Below are positions 26,942 through 37,500 of a stretch of DNA of 64,000 nucleotides, one piece after another (positions within the stretch are counted from its first letter, which is position 1; the number at the start of each line of letters is the position of its first letter). Source of the stretch: a virus; the IMG/VR virus record IMGVR_UViG_3300021091_003726, positions 24,292 to 88,291 of that record; one strand, written 5' to 3'. The notes under the pieces are model-generated. The model worked only from the letters and a program-made list of their open reading frames with translations. It searched no databases and was not told the origin of the DNA. The translations under genes and the position numbers were made by a program.

Positions 26942-28111
26942 TTAATAATTTGATTGACCCATTATAACAGATAAAACACTAACGCTTCCAGCGCCAGGAT
27001 AAACTTTATCGCTAGACGGAGTAAAATCTTTTATGGATATAGATTCACCATTCGCACTTAAGGAATTGATTGTAACATACCTAATAAAGTCTGAAGAAAG
27101 TCTTACTTGTCTTTCTATTTCTCCAACAGAAACAGTGTCTCCTATTGTAAGTGAATTTAAATATCTTTTTACAAAGAGCGCCGCTTGATTTTTTATTCCA
27201 GCTTCTATTGTACTGTTTGCTGCGGATGCTACCGTAATGCTCAATTGAACGTCTATTGGTATTTGTTCTGCTATTCTAATGTTAAATCTTACACCAGCTG
27301 GTTTAACAGATGCTATGGATGATAATATTGTGTCTGGCATTCTTTTAATTCCAGACAATGATTCTGGAACAACAATTATGTCACAAGATCCTACTCCATA
27401 AGAACCTTCTCGTATTCTTACATCTCTTACACCCTTAACGGAAAGAGCGGCAAATCGTATTGATTCTGTTGTACCTGCAGCTCTGGTTTTAATTGATGAA
27501 ATTATTCTTCTTCTAAAATTATCATCTGATTCAGAGTTAACTGCCGAATATATTTCTTTTGTATTTATACAGTTGGCAACGACTCCTGGTGGCGCAATGA
27601 AGTTGTGTTGAGTTATAGAGCCTATTGTGGCTACATATGTGTTGTCATCGAAATCTGGGACAGCCAAACCATATGCCCTAGTTGTACCAGCAACTATCGT
27701 AATGTCACCATTTAATTTAAATCTATACTGTCTTATTGCGTAGCTCTCTACGTCAGTATAAAGATATGTTCCACCAGGAATTATTATATTTTGGCTATAT
27801 GGATTTTGTATAAAAAATTCTATATTAAAAGATTGTCTTTCAAGCGCTGCTGCATCGGATATTTGTTTTCTTGAAACGCCATACAGTTCGCCAATTAAAT
27901 CAAGATTTCTTCCATTTGCGGTAGAAAGAGCACCCTGTCTAATTGTAAAGTTTAAAGATGAATATAAATCTGCTATTTCTGTACTAAAAGCTTCAGCAAA
28001 AGCCCTGGCAATAGAACCTGGATAGGCAGCTGATATCCCCGCATTTCGCTCCATTGAATTCAGCACATTAACTAAAATGTCTGATTTTTCTTTTTCTCCA
28101 TATATAGGCAT
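26942..28111 (-). CDS. Baseplate J-like (gp6/gpJ family) wedge protein
   Basis: A 389-residue protein of the baseplate J family, the dimeric wedge protein that forms the baseplate iris in contractile tails. Typical elements: an N-terminal helix region GSIARAFAEAFSTEIADLY (32-50), the central strand-rich part with PGGTYLYTDVE, and a C-terminal block with GVRDVRIREGSYGVGSCDI (near 228-246), where many members have a similar V-x-D-V then a glycine-rich strand. It directly follows the gp25-like gene with no gap, the normal order (gp25, gpJ) in myophages. Confidence 0.9.
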   Translation of the reverse strand: MPIYGEKEKSDILVNVLNSMERNAGISAAYPGSIARAFAEAFSTEIADLYSSLNFTIRQGALSTANGRNLDLIGELYGVSRKQISDAAALERQSFNIEFFIQNPYSQNIIIPGGTYLYTDVESYAIRQYRFKLNGDITIVAGTTRAYGLAVPDFDDNTYVATIGSITQHNFIAPPGVVANCINTKEIYSAVNSESDDNFRRRIISSIKTRAAGTTESIRFAALSVKGVRDVRIREGSYGVGSCDIIVVPESLSGIKRMPDTILSSIASVKPAGVRFNIRIAEQIPIDVQLSITVASAANSTIEAGIKNQAALFVKRYLNSLTIGDTVSVGEIERQVRLSSDFIRYVTINSLSANGESISIKDFTPSSDKVYPGAGSVSVLSVIMGQSNY

Positions 28112-28492
28112 TTAGGCTCCCAGGCTTTGAGTTACTGAAAGAACTATTGGGTCTGTTTTATCTGTTATCATATGAACATCAAATCTAATTGAGTCTGGAC
28201 CGGTTGGAATTGCATCTATAACCATACTTCTTCCCCTAAAAACATCCTCTTTTTCTAGGGCAGCCCTTATTAATCGCTTTCCCATTTCTCCAGTTTCTTT
28301 TGATTGTGGCATACCATATAGTACAGACAAATCAGTTCCCAAAGAAGGATAGATATAAAAATCTCCCGGTTCAGTCATAAGCCTTAAGTAAACCTGCTGT
28401 ATGTCGTCTTGGGCGGAAGACGTTGTAATGGCTATATCTTTATTTCCATTAATTAATATATCACCAGTCATTGTAAAGTATAAATCAGACAT
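28112..28492 (-). CDS. gp25/gpW-like baseplate wedge protein
   Basis: A 126-residue protein of the T4 gp25 / P2 gpW family, which links sheath and baseplate wedge. The diagnostic stretch is EPGDFYIYPSLGTDLSVLYG (41-60), followed by a helix (GKRLIRAALEKEDVF) and two C-terminal strands (IRFDVHMIT; DPIVLSVTQSL). The start overlaps the previous stop by 8 nt (ATGTCTGA) and the stop is immediately followed by the gpJ-like ATG. Confidence 0.9.
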   Translation of the reverse strand: MSDLYFTMTGDILINGNKDIAITTSSAQDDIQQVYLRLMTEPGDFYIYPSLGTDLSVLYGMPQSKETGEMGKRLIRAALEKEDVFRGRSMVIDAIPTGPDSIRFDVHMITDKTDPIVLSVTQSLGA

Positions 28493-29123
28493 TCTTTATT
28501 TCATCCGCCTTGCTCTTTGCTTGCGCAAATGTATAACCTTCTTTAATTAAACCAACCATATATTCTATATAATCGGGAGTATGTTCAGCTAATATGTTCT
28601 GCACTAATAAGATTTGATCTTCGGATAAACCTTCTGTGGAAATTAAAGAGCTATAATTCTGAGTGATTTCTGGTTCTTTTGACGCAAAACCATAATCACT
28701 TTCTATAGTAATGGTTTTTTGTTTTTCTGATTCTTCTATATTTTTAAGTTTAGCCAAATAATGATACGCATCGTTTTGGGCATTGTGTATTGATCTGTGA
28801 TCAATTTGGACTAATGTTGGCTGAGAATAATCAATAGCTGAATAATTAAAATTAAAATTATTCCATCTTAATCCGTTTTCAGAACAAAAAAATCTAATTT
28901 TATCTGCAAATAAAGATATGCTCTTATTAGCTCCACTTATAACTATGCCCACACCCGGAGCCGCAAAAATTTCTATATCACCATCATCATTTAATCTAAT
29001 AAATGAACTATTATCTGGATGGTTTAAGCCAACTTCTCTTTTTGAAAATTCATTTCTTCTCTTTAATTCATCAGATATAGGAAAATTTTTTTCTGGTTCT
29101 ATATCACTTGGATAACTGGTCAT
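28485..29123 (-). CDS. Probable baseplate spike-associated protein (212 aa)
   Basis: Residues about 38-85 (SSFIRLNDDGDIEIFAAPGV, then ISLFADKIRFF) look like repeated short strands of the type found in spike or gel-forming beta domains. The C-terminal half is helical (QILLVQNILAEHTPDYIEYM; YTFAQAKSKADEI). Position directly after the OB-fold spike gene and before gp25 fits the hub/spike module. The exact family is not recognised. Confidence 0.7.
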   Translation of the reverse strand: MTSYPSDIEPEKNFPISDELKRRNEFSKREVGLNHPDNSSFIRLNDDGDIEIFAAPGVGIVISGANKSISLFADKIRFFCSENGLRWNNFNFNYSAIDYSQPTLVQIDHRSIHNAQNDAYHYLAKLKNIEESEKQKTITIESDYGFASKEPEITQNYSSLISTEGLSEDQILLVQNILAEHTPDYIEYMVGLIKEGYTFAQAKSKADEIKNV

Positions 29124-29128
29124 AATTA

Positions 29129-29497
29129 TTACCTCGACATAAACTTCGGCACGCCGGTATTTACTGTATAATTATACATGTAATTTGAGTCTAATGTTCC
29201 TTCTTCAAAAAAAGTAATTATATAAGCAAATCTTTCGTTGTCATCCCTAAAACCGACTAAGCAACGTGCTCCTGGATTCGGGGCAACTGTTTGAATTCCG
29301 GGCAGTGTGGGACATGGAACTCCAGATATAATATTGCCTATTTCTCCAGAATATTGATCGTCTATTATGACATCGGCTGAATTTGTTACTGAATCAAATT
29401 TCATTACTACGCCAGGCCTTGTTTTTGCTTGACGCATTCTTGAGTTATCAATTTTAGATTGAATTTTATTATCAAATTTTGGATAATTTATTGCCAT
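29129..29497 (-). CDS. OB-fold baseplate spike protein (gpV/gp5-like N-domain)
   Basis: A 122-residue small beta protein. The pattern RPGVVMKFDSVTNSADVIID (27-46), GVPCPTLPGI (59-68), GARCLVGFRDDNERFAYI (76-93) follows the OB-fold core of baseplate spike proteins: strand, hairpin, a proline-containing loop, and a 'G-x-x-x-L-V-G-F' strand. It would cap or link the tail tube to the puncturing tip. It is short compared with complete spikes, and the next gene may supply the following part. Confidence 0.78.
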   Translation of the reverse strand: MAINYPKFDNKIQSKIDNSRMRQAKTRPGVVMKFDSVTNSADVIIDDQYSGEIGNIISGVPCPTLPGIQTVAPNPGARCLVGFRDDNERFAYIITFFEEGTLDSNYMYNYTVNTGVPKFMSR

Positions 29498-29518
29498 TGT
29501 TTTTCCTTAATTTTATTT

Positions 29519-31369
29519 TTAATAACCTAGTTTTACTTTTGGATAATCAACTCCGTCAATCCAATTCTCTAAAATTGTTTTATTATTTTTTGCTACCCAA
29601 ATGTCTTTTTGTAGCGTTCTAGAATTAGACAGAGATTCGGAGATTAGATATTCTTTTAAATTTTCTTTTGTTTTTCCAGTCATTTTATTGTAAACATCAT
29701 AGGCGTCTGCGAATCTACAAAATGATCCACTAGTTGAAGAAACCCATCCGTATTTAGGTGCATTAGAACCTCCGTAATCTCCCCATGGAAATACTGGTAA
29801 ATCATTAACGATAGATTTTACATTACCTCTATTTATTTTGGACCTAAGAAGCCATACTTGATTTGTTAAATTCCATAATCTTGTATCAAAATTTCTTATA
29901 CCTTTGTCCTGAGTTTTTCCTTGATCTTTTACTTTTTGAAAGATTTGTTCATTTGTTAAGTTTTCTTTTTGCCAATTTACATATGCCATTTTTGAAAATG
30001 GATCAATTTTTTCTGGTTGTGGTAGCTTTATGTAAACTGGAATATTGCCGCCGTCTTTTGAACCCGCAGATATTTGCCAAAGCCCAACTGCACCATATTG
30101 GTCAACTATATAAATTCTTCTAAGTGATTCTCTATTTGATATTGCTACAAATATAGCTGCGGCTTCGTCTGAAAAATAACCGACCTCTGTTAATGCCAAA
30201 AATACTTCTTCTGGTTTAGGAGACTGAATATTTCCAGTAAAGTCTTTTTTTAACACATTTGTTGGCATTGATCCGTAAGGAGATGTTAAATATAGAGTCT
30301 TATTTATCGTTGATTGTGCGGATGATGAAGCTCCAGAAGCCGTAGACGGATTATATAAAAGCCCGCCCTGACCCGCGTAAAGACCTCCTCTTGCTGGAGA
30401 AAAGCTAATATGAATATGATTATCGTGAACTCCAGAAGTATCTCTTTTTAGTTTTAAATATTTTAAATTTGTATATTTAGCCCATAATTGATTTGTTTTA
30501 CTTTCGTAAGTATCATAAGATTGATCTACATATTTTGCCGATACAGCTATGTAATCCGGAATAAGATAGGGTGGCATTGCGTTCATTTTTTCCAACAAGA
30601 TCATCAATTGCTCTACATGTCCCTTGGCTGTATTAATTGGACTTGGTTTTGATCCAGAAATTTTTTCTATTTGACTAAAATCAAAAGCTCTACCAAAAGC
30701 GTGATCTGTAATTGAATTTGCTCCAGCTCCTTCAACCTTTGGGGAATCATTTTGTCTTTGTAAGCCAAAACCACCAACAATCTTTAATGCTGGACCAAAA
30801 GAATCAGATAATAAAGCTAACAAAAACTCAATTAATGATGCGGATACAAAAGCTAATTCTGAGCCTGCCGAAATTATATCTGCTGCTATTCTTCTATCTA
30901 CAGCATCGCTGAGCCCAGGAACTATGGTGCCCGTATCATACTGTGCTTGAGTATTTGAATTATCAATATCAAATATGAAACCAGATTTAATATTAGAACC
31001 TAACTTTGAATCTAATAAACCTCCTCTTTCTGAATACCATGATTTTTGCACATTTGTTAATTTTGATATTCTTGCAATTGGCATTACTCCAGCACCAACC
31101 ATCGCTGATTGACCATAGTTGACCGAAGTATGTCCATTGCCATCTATATCGTATACAGTTCCAGATAATCCTCCAACAGAATATTTTGATCTAATTGCAG
31201 AATCTAAATCCGTAATTAATCCATCATTGTATTTTCTACCAAAAGATCCAGAAGTTAAAAAGTTACCTACTACATCTGTAGTAGGCTTAGTTTTATCTGT
31301 TATTTGATATTCAAAGACACTTGTAGCTATTGAATTAAGACTTTCTCTTGCTATATCTGCCCTAAACAT
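29519..31369 (-). CDS. Tail lysin: M15 peptidase plus lytic transglycosylase (616+ aa, start disrupted)
   Basis: Two peptidoglycan-cutting domains in one protein. Residues about 165-325 are M15/VanY-like: NSITDHAFGRAFDF with H223 and D230 as zinc ligands, and HDNHIHISF with H315, H318 and H320. Residues about 385-500 are lysozyme-like: Glu414 in AISNRESLRR as catalytic acid, followed by GAVGLWQIS, as in soluble lytic transglycosylases. It should cut the peptide cross-link and glycan during DNA entry. The ATG at 31367-31369 lacks a ribosome-binding site, and the same frame stays coding-like back to 31465. The 43-residue frame at 31449-31580 is probably its true N terminus, one +1 shift away. 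Confidence 0.88.
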   Translation of the reverse strand: MFRADIARESLNSIATSVFEYQITDKTKPTTDVVGNFLTSGSFGRKYNDGLITDLDSAIRSKYSVGGLSGTVYDIDGNGHTSVNYGQSAMVGAGVMPIARISKLTNVQKSWYSERGGLLDSKLGSNIKSGFIFDIDNSNTQAQYDTGTIVPGLSDAVDRRIAADIISAGSELAFVSASLIEFLLALLSDSFGPALKIVGGFGLQRQNDSPKVEGAGANSITDHAFGRAFDFSQIEKISGSKPSPINTAKGHVEQLMILLEKMNAMPPYLIPDYIAVSAKYVDQSYDTYESKTNQLWAKYTNLKYLKLKRDTSGVHDNHIHISFSPARGGLYAGQGGLLYNPSTASGASSSAQSTINKTLYLTSPYGSMPTNVLKKDFTGNIQSPKPEEVFLALTEVGYFSDEAAAIFVAISNRESLRRIYIVDQYGAVGLWQISAGSKDGGNIPVYIKLPQPEKIDPFSKMAYVNWQKENLTNEQIFQKVKDQGKTQDKGIRNFDTRLWNLTNQVWLLRSKINRGNVKSIVNDLPVFPWGDYGGSNAPKYGWVSSTSGSFCRFADAYDVYNKMTGKTKENLKEYLISESLSNSRTLQKDIWVAKNNKTILENWIDGVDYPKVKLGY

Positions 31370-31448
31370 ATTTGCGTAATTTTCATTACCAAAAAGTTCT
31401 TTACCCGAAGCAGCTGAGAGGATATCAGTTGAATTTAATGTTTGTCCT

Positions 31449-31580
31449 TCATATCCGTCTTTCGGCTAAAGAAGTTTTTGTAATCGCTATTCCATTTTTA
31501 GGAACAATATTATCAACTATTGCTCTAGTAAAAGATTTAGAATCAGCTAAATTTTCAGAATTTATGTTAAAAAAAGACAT
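31449..31580 (-). CDS. Probable true N terminus of the tail lysin, in another frame (43 aa)
   Basis: The ATG at 31578-31580 is one base after the stop of the giant hub gene and has an AAGGTG ribosome-binding site just upstream. It encodes MSFFNINSENLADSKSFTRA and 23 more residues, then stops at 31449-31451. The downstream lysin frame is open from just after a TAG at 31466-31468, with no start codon until 31369, and reads PKDGYEGQTLNSTDILSAAS before it. A +1 shift within 31449-31468, for instance reading GAAAG as GAAG, joins the two into ...SLAEDGYEGQTLNS.... Either a programmed or natural frameshift or a single-base error in the assembly is implied. Confidence 0.7.
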   Translation of the reverse strand: MSFFNINSENLADSKSFTRAIVDNIVPKNGIAITKTSLAERRI

Positions 31581-31581
31581 A

Positions 31582-34500
31582 TTATTTCACCTTAGTTGGT
31601 ATTCCAACAGAATCTATTGCTTTATTAACTGAGTTGGATTCGGTTAATAAATCATTTGTAAAAACATTGGCTAAATTGTTTACTACCAATTCCCAGTTAA
31701 GCGTATATGGAGTTCCATCATCATAGTACTCATCCCATAGCACTATCGGCCATCTTGAAGCTGATTTATATATTTGCTCTAATCTTTTCATTTCCACCAT
31801 AGCAGAAAATAGCTTTCTTAATTGTGAATTTGTTATTTGACTATTTGCAATTGTGTAGTTTGAAATATGATCTATTACAGCAGAAGAATTAATAGAATTA
31901 AAAATAGTTGAATATTTTGTAAATATTATTGAATTTTCATAAAAACTATCTTTAAAAGCTTTTTCTATTTTTGATTTATTAAATTTATTAGAAACAAATA
32001 AATTATATACAAAATCTTTAAAGCTAATTAATTTTTCTTCAGAGACATTATAAAAAATTGTAGCAAGTGTTCTTCCATATATTTCTTTTAGATAATTAGT
32101 TTCTCTGTTAAATCCAGCACCGGGTTCAAAATTTTCTATATCAGACTCACTGGCAAGTCCGCCTGTTTCTCTTGACTTTTTAACTCTTAATAAAAATACT
32201 TTATTTTTTAATGCATTTATTACAAATTGAGTGCTCTTAAAACCTGGAGAAGATTTATCAATTATTTCTACTTCTGTTGCGACTGAAGATTGTCCAGGTT
32301 CTTTTGGATAACTTGAAGTTACTACAGATTTTTCTGGAGCGTTGATTCCATCAAAACGAACATCAAAAGAATTTCCACTTAATATATCTACAACTCTTAT
32401 GGTATCAGCGTCTTTTACTCCAGTATTTTCTACGCCAACAGTTGTATCTAATCTGCATAATATTTTAAAGAACGGTTCAAATGTAGTTTTTTCCGGACCA
32501 AGACCCGACAAATTAAGAACCTGTGCGTGAACTAAGGCGTTTTCGTAACTTATGTATCTAACTAATTCTTTTATTTCCGTTTCTTGCCAACCAAGACTCT
32601 TGAATATATCATCACTTCTAATATATGCATACCCATCTGATGTTCTAGTTCTTCTTCTTAAGCCCAACATTCCCGGTAGTAGTGCCTTTGAATGATATCT
32701 TCCAACTACCATTCCCTGATTATAAGAAAGACCAGCATCCATTGGTTGTCCATTTTTATTTAGATATTGAACATAGCATCCGTGTTGATCTAATAAATTA
32801 TCTCTAACCCACTGCCATCCTTTCCAAGCAAGTTGTCCAAATATTGGCAAAGTAGAAAGACCAAGCAGTGCTGAACTACCCGCAATGCCTACCGCTGTAG
32901 AGCCGCCAACAACGCCAGTTATTGCTGCTGCTGCTGTTCCGCCAGACACTGTGTTATTGTTCCCATTGATTCCAGCCTGCTTTCTAATCGCATCAGTAAA
33001 AGTTGTACTTGAATCAAAACTACTATGCGTTAAGCTTGCAACAACATCTTTTATAAGAGCAGAAGAACCATGAGTATATTGTATTCCTCCAAGCATTTGT
33101 GGATTCAAGTTTTCTGCGAGTCTATCAAGAGATATGTCTCCACCAAGAGTTATTGCAGAATTATCCGCGCTAACAGCATTTAAAAATAATCTTGTGTCAT
33201 TTCTTATCGCCTGCATATTCATCCATGAATCAATCCATGATGTCATAAACCACTTTGCTGGATCATTTACAGTTACAAGTGCATTGGGGGTTATAGAAGT
33301 TATATAACCAAGCTCTGAAGTAAAATGATGCATAACCTGTTCTACTTCAAATAAACCATACATTCTTTCATACACGTCAGCCAAATAAACTATATCGTGT
33401 GGCCTTATATCTGGGTTGCCTATAATTAATAATTCTCCACTATATATATCTTTAATATTCTCCTTAAGATGTGAAAGAGCAATTCTTTTAGCTGATAGTT
33501 CATCTGGAGCACCTGTTGCATTTTTTGATAGTCCTCTTCCAGTTTCAAAAGGGTGAAGTATTGGATGAAGAAATCCAAAGAATCCACTTCCAACAATATT
33601 GTCAAAATATATTCCAGTTTCAACAGTTGATTCTATTTGTCTTTCTGCTGGTGCACCTTTATCAAGAGCCACTGTAACTGGATACTTTCCATCGGATACT
33701 GCAGTAATAACAGAAGAAACATTTGTTGTTGTTTCTTGAATTTGATTAGAAAGAATGTGACTAAATGAACTTAAGTAATGTATTCTCTGAAATGGTTCTC
33801 TAATTTCTACTACTGGTTCTCCATATTCTCTTGTAAATGGATTATCAACTGCCCTTAAAAGAGAACCAGGTCTACCAAGTTGATAGTATATAGAATCATT
33901 AAGAGCTCTATTTAGTATATTTGCTTGTTTTGACAAAGAACCTATTTGAGATAAACCATAACCAGTTTGCAACATATTTAATTTAAATAGGTTAATTAAA
34001 CCAGTTAGTGCTGTCCCCATTGCAGCAAAAATAGGACCTATATTTTTATCCCAAAAGTTGTCTAATCCACTAGTTGTTCTAGTTATAAAATTTGAAGCGC
34101 TGTTGCCTTCTCCTTTATTGTTGTATAATAATTGTAAAAATTTCTTTTTGTCTTTAGCGTAAGTATTGTTTGGATTAATAAACGCTGCAAATATTTTGTC
34201 CACAGCTTTGAAATCCCATTGATCGCTACCTGGAGCAGTGCCCAAACCAACACCTATTTTTCTAGATGGCTTAAGCACAAGCCAAGCCCTTGCATATGGA
34301 TCTGCCCACATGGCTTGTCTGAATAAACCAACCATTATTAAAAATAATTGTTGAGGAGTTTTAATCAATTTATCTCCTACAACTTCCTGTCCACTCAATT
34401 CTGCTAAAATTTCACCATTATCTATTAAAAAATTTTGTCTAAAAGCTTTTATCTTATCTAATGTCATTAAATTAAAATATTCAATTAATCCACCCTCTGC

Positions 34501-37500
34501 AACTGGTGCATCTATAAAGTTTTTTCTTGCAAATTCTATTGCAGCTAATTGAGATGATGTTATTTCATTTCCAAATAATATTTGGAACTCGTCATTGGCC
34601 GTATTGCCGGTATCTTTAAATTTTTTAAAAATATCTTTTGGTATATTTCCACCAACAAATTGACTCTGTATGTCTTCTGCAAATTCATCTTGACTATCAG
34701 GATCAAAACCAAAAGTATCAAAAAATATTGTTTTAACAGAACTATAAGTATGGTATCCAAACCTAAATTGATCCCATATATCTTGAGCTACATCTAAACT
34801 TCTTCCATCTCCAGCAATAACGGAAACATTTAGGTCATATCCTTCATCGTAATATGTTCTAGCTTCTATTGATATTGAATCTGCTAAACTAAAAATTGAT
34901 TTAAACTGTAACCTGCCTGAGGCGCTGAGTGGGTCTCCCGTTGTTGCTACCTCTTTATCTAATATTCCATAACCCTTATCTCTACTGGTTACAGTTTCTA
35001 TATCGTTATATATGTTTTTATAATAATCTGTATAGTTACCCGCATAAGTAAAATCTGAACTATCTGCTAATTTGGCCACAGAATAATATTCATTTATACT
35101 AGTTCTATATTTTTCATAATCATCTAATCTATCGGGAACAAAACCCTGTATTCCACCACCAAGTTTAGCTCCTTGATAACCAGATCCTGCTTTTGCTGTC
35201 GGCCTAGCCTTTAAAATATTTTCTCCTGTTTCAAAATCACCAAATCCAATTAGAAAGTCCTGAAGCTCTTTGTCGGATTCATCTACTAATGTAAATTTTT
35301 TTCCTGGAACAAAAGCGCTTGTTGCTACACCCAGTGGTATTGTATTTGGAACAAATGCAAAATAGCATTCTCTTGGAGTTGGGAGATCACTATATCCCTT
35401 GCCTTTATTAAATAATTTTTTTTGACCATCAGAGAAAATAACATCATCACCAGAAATTATTCCAAGAAAGTATGCTGCGTCTGGTGATACAACAGCATCT
35501 ATTGTTTTTTCTTCTACATCTAAATTGTATTCACTGCTATTGTTAGATGTTCCTTCTGAAAGAAAATTTGATTTATTCTGTCCCCAAAGAAAGTAAGCTG
35601 GTTTACAAACTACACCATTATTTGTATCTGGATTATAAACTAATACATGAGCGTTTTTATAATCTTTTACACTTCCAATTAATTGATTTGTTTCTGAATC
35701 AAAATATTTTTTTGCAAATTTTGATATTTCAGATTGATTTGCAGTTGGCTTATAGGGCCATCTCATTGCAATATAAAATTGTTCATCAACTAGGCTTCCT
35801 GGCATTCCCCATTCAGAAAAATCTATTTCTGAAGTATTCCTTTTCTGGGGCAGTGGCATTGATATAACAAGAGACTCTGAACCAATATCAATCGGTGAAT
35901 CAAAATTATATGAATTTAAAGTAACATCTGCTAACTCGTCTACTCGAAGTTGTTTTTCAACTATATTTATATTATCAACAAACAAGCTTGAGGCGAAGGT
36001 GTCTCCGTAAACAGAACTAACACTTTCTATGTAATTATTATATACATCTTGATTTGTTTCCTTGGATATTCCATCATCATCGCTACCAAACAGTTTTCCA
36101 AAAGCCCATTTACCTGCAGCTACTAGAGGCCTGGAAATGCCCTCAGAAATGCCAGTACCTTTATCTATTACATCTTCGACAATATCTAAGCCTCTCCTAA
36201 ATTTAGAATATCCATCAATTGAATCATATTGAAATGCAAAGTTTTCTAATCTATATTCTCCATATGTATCAGCTCTGTTTGTAAACATGGGATATCTAAA
36301 TCTTGAAGGAAGTTGGGGAATTTGACTATGTGCATCTGTTGAATTTACCACTTTAGAAATTTTTTTATTTTCTTCGGTGTAAATAGGAGAAATTGGAAGG
36401 TGAAAACCCATTGTAACTATACCTTTTGTTTTTGGTATTTTTGCTACTGTTTTTCCCGTTGAATCAATTAATATTTTCGATCTATTAGAATCAAAGTTAA
36501 TTACTTGACCTTTTAGTTTTGCCGACGTTCCATAATATTGTTGTGCGTTTTTTTGCAAAGATGCAAAAGCAGCTATTGTGTCTATTGGTTCTGTGTTTCT
36601 AAGAAATGCATCGGCGTCGGCATATGAACTAGTATTTTTATTTATTTCAGTTATTATTTTAGTCAAATCAAAATCTGGATCAACTACTTTAGGACCCATA
36701 CTTATTCCTAGTTGACCCATTTTATCGTCGCCCGGATACCCAGTTGTTACTGGCACAACACCAGACGTGTACAGCCAATGGGGTTTGCCATAAAATACTG
36801 TTGATCGATCTTCAAATGGCCTTATTGCTACTATGTAATTTGGAAGTAACTTTGCACATGTTTGAAATAAATCCCAAACAGATCTCATATAGGTTTGAGC
36901 TCTAAATGAAACTTCATCAAATCCAGGCATGTCGTCATCTAGAGTTGATGTTAGACCAAGCATATTGAATATGCTATTGCCGCCCCTTGTGCCAAGTACA
37001 CCAAGAAGACCAGCACCAACTCCAACCGTGATTCCAATTGGCCCACCGATAGCAAAAGCTGGACCCAATATACTTGCCGTTGCAATTGCTGATCCTACGG
37101 TAGCTGATCCAGTATTATCTCTTATTTGACCTAAACCAGTTAAACCCTCAATAGCTGTTTTTGCATCGGTGTTTTGTTCTGCATATTTTTGAACGAGTCC
37201 GTTCCAACTTCTATCGGTTAATCTAGATAGATACTCTATTCTTTCATTTGGTTGAGAAGTTGGAGTTATTGAAGAAACAGATGTCCAACCATCGCCTAAA
37301 TCTCCACCAAGAAATTGGGCTATTCCAGTTCCATTCCCTGGATAAATATTTCTTTTAAATATTTCAAAATCTCTTGCTTGAGAAAAATTTGACCACAATT
37401 GATTCATTAAAGAAAATACTGGGGTCCTAAACTCATTTATGCCAACAGCTATGTCTAATGTTGATTTTGCAGTTCGGGAAGAACTACCAGTACCAACTGC

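Noticed and set aside
35547-35867. Plus-strand open frame of 106 codons
   Set aside because: It lies wholly inside the giant hub gene on the opposite strand, has no ribosome-binding site, and its composition is that of an antisense reading of an AT-rich coding sequence. Other plus-strand frames (for example 923-1279 and 50791-51174) are the same kind of shadow.
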